Assembly: GCF_014897585.1 (NCBI RefSeq)
Contig: NZ_JABUXW010000018.1
Location: 30,485 to 94,484 of the forward strand
From: Brachybacterium tyrofermentans
Lineage (GTDB): Bacteria > Actinomycetota > Actinomycetes > Actinomycetales > Dermabacteraceae
Direction of reading: 5' to 3'
DNA: 64,000 nt
Both the position numbers and the translations under genes were made by a program. This document shows, piece after piece, positions 15,887 to 23,546 of the stretch. Position 1 is the first letter of the stretch; every line of letters starts with the position of its first letter. The notes beneath the pieces were generated by a model, which worked only from the letters and a program-made list of their open reading frames with translations, was not told where the DNA came from and searched no databases.

Positions 15887-15958
15887 ATGAAGGAGATCTG
15901 CCAATCATGCGACCGGGTGATCAACCCCGTCACGGGCGAGTGTCGTTGTTCGGACTGA
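15887..15958 (+). CDS. 23-residue Cys peptide (putative zinc knuckle)
   Basis: MKEICQSCDRVINPVTGECR, then CSD. CxxC and CxC with a short turn between form a minimal zinc-binding knuckle. AGGAGG lies nine bases before the ATG, one of the strongest ribosome sites in the early region, which is why this very short frame is accepted. Only 15 bp separate it from the next gene. Confidence 0.5.
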   Translation: MKEICQSCDRVINPVTGECRCSD

Positions 15959-15973
15959 TGAAGGAGAGGGCCA

Positions 15974-17227
15974 GTGGCCTGGTTAAAGACGGGTGACACC
16001 GCCGCGATGGACGAGCGCGTGCTCGACGTCGCTGAGCTCCCGGATGCGGAGCCGTGGTCGGTGAACGAGGTGTATGGCTTCGTCTCTCGCCTGTTCATCC
16101 AGGCGGCCCAGCAGGGATCGGACTATCGCGTGTCGATGGGTACGGCGATGGCGCTCAGCCCTCGCTACGAGCTGCTGTTAGCGCAGGCGTCCCGGACCGG
16201 GCTCTTGACGCTGGCTGTCGAGGACGACCGGCGCGTGATCCGCCTGGTCGCGGACGGCGACTTCCATCATCTCCGCACCCGTGAGGAGATCGACTGGGAG
16301 AACGCCCGCAAGGCTGACGTCTCGGACCTGACACTGGCGATCCCAGTGCGGGTGCGCGACGGCGACGCCTGCAGGTACTGCGGCGTGGTCGTCAACTTCT
16401 CGGACAAGAAGGGCGGGCGTGGGGGAACCTACGACCACCTGAAGCCGGGGCAGCGGGCCGAGACGATCCACGACCTCGTTGTGGCGTGCCGGTCGTGCAA
16501 CGGCGGCCGTAGGGACGCCGGCGAGCAGCGCGCGAAGCGCTTCGTCCTGTTCCCGCCCCCGCATGAGAACGCCCGCTACTTCTCGAAGTCCACCATCGCG
16601 TGGTTCACCGAGAACGGGACGATCTTCACCGATCTCGGCCTGACGATCCCGAAGCGCTCTCGTGGCGCGAAGGACCGTCGGCCGGGCACCCAGACCCGAA
16701 CCGACGCGAGCCCCGCACAGGGGCGCGCCGAGGCCACCGAGGGTGCAGGGCCCGCGGCGTCGCCTGAGGGCGACGATCAGCGACCTGCAGCTCCCCAGAC
16801 GCGTCCAGACACCGCGGCGCCGCACTCCAGCGGCGAACAGCGCACCGGGACAGCGCGGGGAGCAACCCCGGCGACCACGGGACAGCACGAGGTACCTGCG
16901 CGTGCCTCCGAGAGCTCTGCAGACGCGGCGCCGCATCCCAGCGGCGACCAGCGCGCAGGTCGCTCCTCGGATGCATCTGACGCGGACCTCATGCCAGTCC
17001 AGGTCGCACCTCAGGTCGTCCAGAAACCGAATACAGCCTGGGGTAATGCTCCAAGCAGATCGCTTCTGGAAGCTGAGACTGACGGATCTGGATATCCCGG
17101 GACGGGTAGGGACGGGACGGGCCGGGCAGGGCAGGGCCGGCACGGGCAGGACCGGGGGCCCGCCGGTCAGGCGGCCCCCGGTGTGAAGCGGAAGAAGCGT
17201 GGTCGGAGAGGGAGGGGTAAGCGATGA
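15974..17227 (+). CDS. HNH endonuclease with long disordered tail
   Basis: 417 aa from GTG. Residues 1-125 are a helical N-terminal module (SVNEVYGFVSRLFIQAAQQG). The HNH fold spans about 130-180: C133-x2-C136, D154-H155 (TYDHLKPG), C172-x2-C175 with N176. Residues 225-417 are low complexity (Pro/Ala/Gly/Arg with repeated PHSSGEQR-like units) and end in a basic KRKKRGRRGRGKR. It probably nicks or cuts DNA; phage HNH proteins assist packaging or act as homing enzymes. Confidence 0.75.
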   Translation: MAWLKTGDTAAMDERVLDVAELPDAEPWSVNEVYGFVSRLFIQAAQQGSDYRVSMGTAMALSPRYELLLAQASRTGLLTLAVEDDRRVIRLVADGDFHHLRTREEIDWENARKADVSDLTLAIPVRVRDGDACRYCGVVVNFSDKKGGRGGTYDHLKPGQRAETIHDLVVACRSCNGGRRDAGEQRAKRFVLFPPPHENARYFSKSTIAWFTENGTIFTDLGLTIPKRSRGAKDRRPGTQTRTDASPAQGRAEATEGAGPAASPEGDDQRPAAPQTRPDTAAPHSSGEQRTGTARGATPATTGQHEVPARASESSADAAPHPSGDQRAGRSSDASDADLMPVQVAPQVVQKPNTAWGNAPSRSLLEAETDGSGYPGTGRDGTGRAGQGRHGQDRGPAGQAAPGVKRKKRGRRGRGKR

Positions 17228-17757
17228 GGGTTCCATATGATCCACGGGTGCATCAGATGGTGCAGATGGTGAATCAGCTTGAAGATGCAGCTCGGGTGAT
17301 TCCTCGGTGGAAGAACCAGGCTGCTGGTGGACCGTCGGGATCTGGTCCTGGTTCGACGGTCCTGGTGAACGTCTCTGGTCTGGACCTGGCGCGGGAGATC
17401 CATAGTGTGCTGGTGACCTGGTGCGAGGAGATCGCGGAGAAGCGTGGGGTCCAGCCGCCCGACGTGGCGTTATCGACGTGGCACTGCACTCCGGGTGGGA
17501 CCTGGATCGCGACGGGTGGGAACACCTCGGCGATCGCGATGTGGCTTCGGCAGCAGTCGTCATGGGTGGTCGAGCAGACCTGGTACATCGACGCCATGTG
17601 GCCCGAGTTGATCGAGCTGCGGCGGAAGGTGCGCGGGCTGATGGGTCTGTGGCAGACGCCGAAGGCCATGCGGGATCTCGTCGTCGAGCTCGCGTCGTCG
17701 GGTGGGTCGATCGAGGAGATGCGGGAGGTGGCTCGTGCACGCCGAGCAAACGCCTGA
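17224..17757 (+). CDS. Phage protein of unknown function
   Basis: 177 aa, overlaps the HNH stop by ATGA. N-terminal helix VHQMVQMVNQLEDAARV, central strand TVLVNVSGLDLAREIHSVLV, Trp-rich middle (MWLRQQSSWVVEQTWYIDAM). Similar proteins sit upstream of the terminase block in actinophages, but no role is known to me. Confidence 0.55.
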   Translation: MRVPYDPRVHQMVQMVNQLEDAARVIPRWKNQAAGGPSGSGPGSTVLVNVSGLDLAREIHSVLVTWCEEIAEKRGVQPPDVALSTWHCTPGGTWIATGGNTSAIAMWLRQQSSWVVEQTWYIDAMWPELIELRRKVRGLMGLWQTPKAMRDLVVELASSGGSIEEMREVARARRANA

Positions 17758-17938
17758 GGGTCTGGTCGTCGACCGTGCATGGATCACGAAGATGTACGGC
17801 CTGTCGGCACACTGGGCCAGGAAGGAGCTGCCGGTCCACCGCTATGGGCCGGGCCGGAAGGCGCTGCATCTGCTGACCCCGGAAGTCACCCGCCGCCTCG
17901 CCGCGACTGCCCCGCGTCGGCGGGGTGGTGGACGGTGA
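17735..17938 (+). CDS. Small HTH protein
   Basis: 67 aa from GTG with GGGAGGTGGCTC upstream, inside the 3' end of the previous gene. LVVDRAWITKMYGLSAHWARKEL and HRYGPGRKALHLLTPEVTRR recall the winged HTH of MerR/excisionase proteins. May control late genes or assist the terminase region. Confidence 0.5.
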   Translation: MHAEQTPEGLVVDRAWITKMYGLSAHWARKELPVHRYGPGRKALHLLTPEVTRRLAATAPRRRGGGR

Positions 17939-18147
17939 TGTGGATTCAGGGGATCACGTTCCTCCTGTGGTTCGGGGTCGTGGCGACCGTTGTCCAGTGG
18001 CTTCTGCTCGACTGGTTCGACCGGCTGCGTGCCGAGCGCGGCCGGGTCCCGGTACTCGACGCCTCCTGGATGTGGATCGAGAACCTGGTGCGATGGTGTC
18101 TCTGGGCGCCGGTCCGCCTTGCCGAGTGGATCCGGCGGGGTAGGTAG
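17938..18147 (+). CDS. 69-residue membrane protein
   Basis: ATG shares one base with the previous TGA (GTG at 17935 possible). Residues 3-25 form a Trp-rich membrane span (QGITFLLWFGVVATVVQWLL) followed by a basic amphipathic helix. Last gene of the early run before a hairpin and the packaging genes. Confidence 0.5.
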   Translation: MWIQGITFLLWFGVVATVVQWLLLDWFDRLRAERGRVPVLDASWMWIENLVRWCLWAPVRLAEWIRRGR

Positions 18148-18234
18148 CAGGTCGACACGCCGCGCCGAGCTGAGGGTGCTTGACGTTATCTCACCCTTAT
18201 CTCATGATGATCTTGATCTTGGAGTACTGCACCC

Positions 18235-18267
18235 AACGGCCCGTTCGCACATCTGCGGCGGGCCGTT
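18235..18267 (+). terminator. Hairpin between early run and packaging genes
   Basis: AACGGCCCG (18235-18243) pairs with 18259-18267, and the loop adds CGCA/TGCG pairing. No T-run. The 234 bp between 18148 and 18381 otherwise hold no convincing gene; an early/late transcription boundary here would make sense. Confidence 0.4.
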
Positions 18268-18381
18268 CGCATGCCTGCCGGCGGCCGGGCCAGCCTCACA
18301 TCCCACCTGGTCACGCGCTCGGACCCGAGCCGCCGGCACCTGCTCTCGCACTGCGAGCCCGACCGAGGGGGTGGCGGCGAT

Positions 18382-18672
18382 GTGACTGATGGGCGACTGA
18401 ATCCTCCATGGAGTGGCAGGCGGACGACTCAGGCGACCGAGCTCGTGCGACGCAAGGGCGAGGCGCTGGGTCTTCCGTGCTGCATCTGCGGGCAGCCGAT
18501 CAACTACCGGCTGCGGTGGCCTGACCCTTACTCGTGCTCGCTGCAGCACGTGAAGTCGCAGAGGGACTTCCCCCACCTGCGGTGGGAGCCATCGAACTGG
18601 GCACCCTCCCACCTGGACTGCAACACGCGGTTGGGGGCAGGGGACCCCACCGATCTCGGCGTCATGTCGTGA
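18382..18672 (+). CDS. Small HNH endonuclease of the packaging region
   Basis: 96 aa from GTG with AGGGGGTGG upstream (the frame is open to an ATG at 18271). C34-x2-C37 (CCICGQPI), QH at 55-56, N72 and a C-terminal HLDCNTRLG fit a zinc-stabilised HNH fold. HNH proteins beside terminase genes are needed for cos cleavage in HK97-like phages. The final residues DLGVMS recur at the end of the kinase-like protein at 18824. Confidence 0.7.
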   Translation: MTDGRLNPPWSGRRTTQATELVRRKGEALGLPCCICGQPINYRLRWPDPYSCSLQHVKSQRDFPHLRWEPSNWAPSHLDCNTRLGAGDPTDLGVMS

Positions 18673-18676
18673 TGAG

Positions 18677-18707
18677 CACCCCGGGGTACTGCTACCGCTC
18701 CGGGGTG
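18677..18707 (+). terminator. Hairpin after the small HNH gene
   Basis: CACCCCGG (18677-18684) and CCGGGGTG (18700-18707), 8-bp stem, 15-nt loop, no T-run. The 151 bp up to the next gene otherwise show only the ribosome site TCGGAGGTGGCGC of the kinase-like gene. Confidence 0.35.
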
Positions 18708-18823
18708 GGTCGAGCGCCCCGGCCCGCTGCGGCTGTGACCGCGCCCGGGTCGCGCTCCCCCGTGATGGTCGGCCTGGCGGTGCCCCTACCGCTGCCGGGC
18801 CGGCCATCGATCGGAGGTGGCGC

Positions 18824-19246
18824 GTGCGTCGAGTGGTGCTGCTCTGCGGTCCGCCTGGTGCGGGGAAGACGACGGCGGCGAGGGCGTCGGGCTTCGAGGT
18901 GTTCGACCGGGACGACGCGGCGTGGACGACGGAGTCACAGTTCCAGGCTGCGCTCGAGGAGCTCGGGCAGCGGCACCACGTCGAGGCGGTGGTGATCCGA
19001 GCGGGCGCGACGTCGTCGGCTCGGCGTCGCTGGGCTGATCTGGTTCGTGCGACGCACGTGTTTTTAGTGCTCGAGCCTCCCGAAGTCGCGGCGGCCCGGG
19101 TTCGAGCCAGGGGCAGGGATGACATGGTCCGCACCCTCGCAGGCATCAAGCGGTGGTGGTCGGCATTCGATCACGACGATCACGCTCCGCGGTTCTCGTC
19201 GTGGGAGCTGCTGAACGAGCCTGACGATCTCGGTCTGATGAGCTGA
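18824..19246 (+). CDS. P-loop kinase-like protein
   Basis: 140 aa from GTG with GGAGGTGGCGC. Walker A GPPGAGKTT at residues 9-17, then the acidic FEVFDRDDAAW. LVRATHVFLVLEPPEVAAAR resembles the strand and arginine region of small nucleotide or polynucleotide kinases. Its place between an HNH gene and terminase suggests DNA-end or nucleotide processing during packaging, but the substrate is unknown. It ends LGLMS like the preceding HNH protein ends LGVMS. Confidence 0.65.
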   Translation: MRRVVLLCGPPGAGKTTAARASGFEVFDRDDAAWTTESQFQAALEELGQRHHVEAVVIRAGATSSARRRWADLVRATHVFLVLEPPEVAAARVRARGRDDMVRTLAGIKRWWSAFDHDDHAPRFSSWELLNEPDDLGLMS

Positions 19247-19438
19247 GGATCGTTTCCGATCCTGTTCGCTTTTGCAAACTTCCTGCATCTGTATGCAGCG
19301 GGGGGCCTCGAAAATCCGGGCCCCCCGCCCCGGGAGGGGGCCTGCCGCGACCTCCCTCCCTCCCCGGGGCATGGTGAGGGGGTATGCCTGGTCAGGCATA
19401 CATCTGCATCAAAATGGACCCACGAGAAGGAGACCGTC
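19247..19438. other. Candidate cos/packaging region upstream of terminase
   Basis: 192 noncoding bases with unusual structure: a 10-bp perfect stem GCGGGGGGCC (19298-19307) with 19319-19328, then a run of G/C blocks, then the palindrome TATGCCTG-gt-CAGGCATA (19383-19400). GCAT elements recur around both. Position between an HNH endonuclease and the terminase small subunit is where cos sites of HK97-like phages lie. The exact cut cannot be read from sequence alone. Confidence 0.5.
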
Positions 19439-19759
19439 GTGCATGCTCGCCAACCGATTCGGTCGCTTCATGCAGGCGGTGTAGGGATCCGCGCGATTGC
19501 GCGTGATCTCGGGATCTCTCGGAACACTGTTCGTCGTGCTCTGGATCTGTCCCGGCCGGCGCAGTACCGGCGGGGGTCGATGGACAGCCTCGATGAGCTC
19601 GAGGGCGGTATCCGGGACGCCCTCACCCTATACCCGCACATGCCCGCCACTGGGGTGGCGAGGCGAATCCGATACCGCGGCCCGATGTCGGCGTTCAGCG
19701 CCAGAGTTCGGAGCGTTCGACGGGAGGTGCTGAATGGAGGCCCCCGAGCACCTGTCTGA
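19439..19759 (+). CDS. Helix-turn-helix protein next to terminase
   Basis: 106 aa from GTG with GAGAAGGAGACCGTC. The HTH at 14-40 (GGVGIRAIARDLGISRNTVR) resembles the IstA-type N-terminal DNA-binding domain, followed by a helical region. Its last 26 bp overlap the start of the terminase small subunit gene, and it may recognise the packaging site beside it. Confidence 0.65.
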   Translation: MHARQPIRSLHAGGVGIRAIARDLGISRNTVRRALDLSRPAQYRRGSMDSLDELEGGIRDALTLYPHMPATGVARRIRYRGPMSAFSARVRSVRREVLNGGPRAPV

Positions 19760-20327
19760 CGATGTGCGCGAGATCTGGGACGAGGTCCTGGATCGCATGC
19801 CTGCGGGACGGAAGGTCGACGCGACTCGCTTCGAGGTGTACTGCGAGCAGCTGAGCGCATTCCGTGTCGCGGCGAAGGACGTCCGCGAGAACGGGGTCCG
19901 CATCGAGGACGCGACTGGCCGCACGATCCGGAACCCGTCCGTGGACACGCTGCGCGACATGACGAAGCAGCTGAACGTGTGGGGCGCCGAGTTCTCCCCG
20001 CCGAACAGCGCGCCGAAGCGGCGCCGCGGCACGATGTACGACGCGACCGCGAAGGCAGTGAAGGCGGCGAAGCACCTCGAGGGGCGCGACGAGTTCGCCG
20101 GTGCTGTCGAGGCCGTGAAGACGCTGGCATGGCTGATCGATGAGGCACAGCGGTCCGGCCTGCACTCGCTGCAGTCCGCGGCGTACGGCACGATCCCGAG
20201 CTACCTCAAGGGCTGCGCCGCACTGCAGATCACGCCCGCGACCCCGCCGAGCGTCGAGCAGCCGACGAAGACCAACAAGAAGAGCTCCCGCGCCTCGTCG
20301 ATGCGGGTCATAAAGGGCACAGCGTGA
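19734..20327 (+). CDS. terS: Terminase small subunit
   Basis: 197 aa. P27-like architecture: N-terminal helix HLSDDVREIWDEVLDRM, the region ATRFEVYCEQLSAFRVA, the NPSVDTLRDMTKQLNVWGAE segment and a basic Lys-rich C-terminus. It binds the packaging site and feeds DNA to the large subunit. Four-base overlap with terL. Ribosome site GGGAGGTGCTGA inside the previous gene. Confidence 0.85.
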   Translation: MEAPEHLSDDVREIWDEVLDRMPAGRKVDATRFEVYCEQLSAFRVAAKDVRENGVRIEDATGRTIRNPSVDTLRDMTKQLNVWGAEFSPPNSAPKRRRGTMYDATAKAVKAAKHLEGRDEFAGAVEAVKTLAWLIDEAQRSGLHSLQSAAYGTIPSYLKGCAALQITPATPPSVEQPTKTNKKSSRASSMRVIKGTA

Positions 20328-22093
20328 GCGCCCCGGCGCTCGCCGAGGTCGATCTCCCACTGCACGAGGTCAACGTGGGCGCCGAGTATCGGGCTGCCGT
20401 CGGCGGTCCGCCGGCGGACGGCAAGCGGTACGGCTCGACCGAGCCCCGCGTCGTCACACCGCCGAGGCGGCTCCTGACGCCGGAGTCGTCGTGGGGCTTC
20501 CGCGTGATCGAGTTCGCGACCGACGTGCTGCGCGTCCACCTGTACCCCTGGCAGCGGTCCTTCGTGATTCGTCTGCTCGAGCGGAACGAGGACGGGTCGC
20601 TGCGGTTCCAGACCGCAGTGCTCCTGGTTGGCAGGCAGAACGGCAAGTCGACGATCTCGAAGGTCCTCGCCCTGTGGTTCATGCTCGAGATGGAGTGGCC
20701 GCTGGTCCTGGGCACTGCACAGGACCTCGAGACTGCCGAGGAGATCTGGGAAGACGCAGTCAACCTCCTCCTGGAGGAGACCGACGACGAGGACGACCTG
20801 TCCGACTTCGTCGAGCGGGTCATCCAGACCAACGGCAAGAAGGCGCTGATCCTGAACAACGGCTCCCGGTACAAGGTGAAGGCCGCGAACCGGGCCGCCG
20901 GCCGTGGCCTCTCCGGCAACCTGATCATGCTCGACGAGCTGCGCGAGCAGAAGAACTGGGGCGCCTGGGGTGCGATCACGAAGACGACCCAGGCCCAGGA
21001 CTTCGCGCTCGTTCTCGGACTGTCCAACGCCGGAGACGCCCTGTCGGTCGTCCTGGCCTACCTGCGGAAGATGGCCCACGCGGCCGTCGGAGACCCCGAC
21101 GGTCTGAACAAGGTCACTCCCGCCTCGGGACCGACCATCCTCGACATCGAAGCGTCCCTCGAAGAGGACGACGAGCTGTTCGAGGACGACGACCCGGAGG
21201 ACTGGGAGCAGGACGAGGAGACGCTGTTCCTCGCCGAGTACTCCGCGACCCCCGGCATCGACCGGCGCGAGCGGTCGGGCTGGGCACAGGCGAACCCGTT
21301 GCTCGGCTACCGGATCCGTGAGCGCAAGCTCGCGTCCGACTGCCGCACCGATCCCGAGTGGGTGTTCCGCACGGAGGTCCTGTGCCAGTGGCCCGACGGC
21401 ACGATCGACGGGATCTTCCCGCCGGGTTCGTGGGAGGACACCACGAACGTCCCCGAGACGCTGCCGGACGGGACCCAGAGGGTCGCCGAGGCAGACCGCA
21501 TCGTGGGCCCGATCTGGGTCGGGCTCGACAAGTCGGCCGACCGCTCGCAGACCTGGATCACGTTCGCCGGGCACCGCGAGGACGGCCTCCCACAGGTCGA
21601 GGTGCGGGCAGTCCGCCACGGTGACGACTGGGTGAAGGGATGGCTGCTCGAGCACGAGTGGCGCGACCGATTCCAGGCGGTCACCGGACAGGGCCGCGGC
21701 GCACCGATCTCTGACCTCCTGAAGGACTTCGACGAGGACCCGACCTTCGGGATCCCCGTGGAGCCCTGGTCGGGTGGAGACCTGATCGCCGCCCACGGAC
21801 AAGCGTTCGAGGACATCCGCGACGGCAAGGTCCGCCACAACAAGCAGCCCCCGCTCGACGCTGCGGCCGCGACCGCCGTTCGGAAGGACCTCGGCGACGG
21901 ATGGGTCATCGATCGCAAGCGCTCGCCGTCGGACGTTGCATCGCTGATCGCATGGCTCGCCGCGCTCTGGCTGATGAAGAAGCGCGTCGCGGAAACGCCC
22001 GCGGCTCCGCCGCCGGCTGCCCTCGAAGACGCCCCGAATGACGACATGCACGACAGCTGGACGACGAGTGACCTGAACACCATCGGGTTCTGA
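20324..22093 (+). CDS. terL: Terminase large subunit
   Basis: 589 aa. Walker A GRQNGKST (103-110), Walker B with catalytic pair in IMLDELRE (D204, E205), and a C-terminal RNase H-like nuclease beginning WVGLDKSADRS (D402). It pumps DNA into the prohead and cuts the concatemer. The sequence is intact over its whole length, which supports an inducible prophage. Confidence 0.95.
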   Translation: MSAPALAEVDLPLHEVNVGAEYRAAVGGPPADGKRYGSTEPRVVTPPRRLLTPESSWGFRVIEFATDVLRVHLYPWQRSFVIRLLERNEDGSLRFQTAVLLVGRQNGKSTISKVLALWFMLEMEWPLVLGTAQDLETAEEIWEDAVNLLLEETDDEDDLSDFVERVIQTNGKKALILNNGSRYKVKAANRAAGRGLSGNLIMLDELREQKNWGAWGAITKTTQAQDFALVLGLSNAGDALSVVLAYLRKMAHAAVGDPDGLNKVTPASGPTILDIEASLEEDDELFEDDDPEDWEQDEETLFLAEYSATPGIDRRERSGWAQANPLLGYRIRERKLASDCRTDPEWVFRTEVLCQWPDGTIDGIFPPGSWEDTTNVPETLPDGTQRVAEADRIVGPIWVGLDKSADRSQTWITFAGHREDGLPQVEVRAVRHGDDWVKGWLLEHEWRDRFQAVTGQGRGAPISDLLKDFDEDPTFGIPVEPWSGGDLIAAHGQAFEDIRDGKVRHNKQPPLDAAAATAVRKDLGDGWVIDRKRSPSDVASLIAWLAALWLMKKRVAETPAAPPPAALEDAPNDDMHDSWTTSDLNTIGF

Positions 22094-22106
22094 AAGGAGG
22101 TGGAGC

Positions 22107-23546
22107 GTGGCGATACCGCAGACAGAGCACGGCTACCAGGCTGCGACGGGCTCGTGGTGGTCGGCAGTCGACGACCTCGAGGAGACGCCGGAGCTGATCT
22201 GGCCGCTCAACCTCGAGGTGTACGACCGGATGCGACGCCAGGACGCCCAGGTGATCTCGGTGCTCCGCGCCGTGACCCTGCCGATCCGTCGCACTGGCTG
22301 GCGGCTCGACCCCAACGGCGCCCGCCCCGAGGTCGTGGAGCTCATTGCCGACGACCTCGGCCTGCAGGTCCAGGGACAGCCTGAGCGCGCCGTGGTGCGC
22401 ACCAGGGACCGCTTCTCGTGGTCCGACCATCTGCGTCTCGCGCTGCTCATGCTCGTGTTCGGCCACTCGCCGTTCGAGCAGGTCTACCGGATCGACGAGA
22501 AGGGCCAGGCGCGCCTGCGGAAGCTGGGCTGGCGCCCGCCCCGCACGATCTCCAAGGTGGACGTGGCGGCCGACGGTGGGCTGATCGCGCTCGAGCAGCA
22601 GGCTCGCGGCGCGAGCACTTCTCGGTCCCGCATGGACGTCGATCGCCTCGTGGTCTACGTCAACGACCGAGAGGGCGGCAACTGGCTCGGCGGCTCGCTC
22701 CTGCGCCCGGCCTACAAGTTCTGGGTGCTCAAGGACCGGCTGCTCCGCGTCCAGGCACAGACCGTCGACCGCAACGGCATGGGGATCCCCGTGTACGAGG
22801 GCGCCGAGCCTCCGATGATGGGCACCCTCGCCGAGCGCGAGGAGTGGGCGAAGAAGGACGTGCAGGCCGGTCTCGCGATCGCGAAGGCCGTCCGGTCGGG
22901 CAACAACGCCGGCGCGTCCATCCCCCACGGCTCCAAGCTCACGCTGTCCGGCGTTACCGGCTCGCTGCCCGACGCGGACAAGCCGATCCGGTACTACGAC
23001 GAGCAGATCGCCCGCGCAGTACTCGCGAACTTCTTGAACCTCGGAGGCGACAACTCGACGGGCTCCTACGCGCTCGGCGAGACCTTCGCGGACTTCTTCA
23101 CCCTGTCGCTGCAGACCGTCGCTCAGGACATCGCGTCCACGGCCACACAGCACATCGTCGAGGATCTCGTGGATCTGAACTGGGGCGAGCACGAGCCCGC
23201 CCCGAAGATCGTCTTCGACGAGATCGGGTCGCGGCATCCGGCGACAGCGGAGGGCATCCGCGCACTGATCGAGTGCAAGGCGCTCACCGCCGACGACCAG
23301 CTCGAGCAGCACCTCCGCACCATGTACTCCCTGCCGCCGGCTGACGCCGACACGGCCCGCGAGTACAGCTCGGGCGACGGTACTGGCGGCGACCTCGACG
23401 CGATGAGAACGCAGTCGGACATCACCGGCCTCCTCGCCCGCACCGGCTTCGACGCTGTCGACGCCGCGCGCGCAGCGGGACTGCCGGACATCAAGCACAC
23501 GGGCCGTCTGCCCGTCACTCTGGCCGACCCCGAGGAGGGAACATGA
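22107..23546 (+). CDS. Portal protein
   Basis: 479 aa from GTG with a perfect AAAGGAGGTG. Features of the portal family include VLRAVTLPIRRTGWRLDPNG near the N-terminus, FGHSPFEQVYRIDEKG, and a helical barrel region with the DEQIARAVLANFLNLGGD stretch. Twelve copies form the vertex ring through which DNA passes. It lies in the expected place between terL and the head protease, and overlaps the latter by ATGA. Confidence 0.9.
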   Translation: MAIPQTEHGYQAATGSWWSAVDDLEETPELIWPLNLEVYDRMRRQDAQVISVLRAVTLPIRRTGWRLDPNGARPEVVELIADDLGLQVQGQPERAVVRTRDRFSWSDHLRLALLMLVFGHSPFEQVYRIDEKGQARLRKLGWRPPRTISKVDVAADGGLIALEQQARGASTSRSRMDVDRLVVYVNDREGGNWLGGSLLRPAYKFWVLKDRLLRVQAQTVDRNGMGIPVYEGAEPPMMGTLAEREEWAKKDVQAGLAIAKAVRSGNNAGASIPHGSKLTLSGVTGSLPDADKPIRYYDEQIARAVLANFLNLGGDNSTGSYALGETFADFFTLSLQTVAQDIASTATQHIVEDLVDLNWGEHEPAPKIVFDEIGSRHPATAEGIRALIECKALTADDQLEQHLRTMYSLPPADADTAREYSSGDGTGGDLDAMRTQSDITGLLARTGFDAVDAARAAGLPDIKHTGRLPVTLADPEEGT

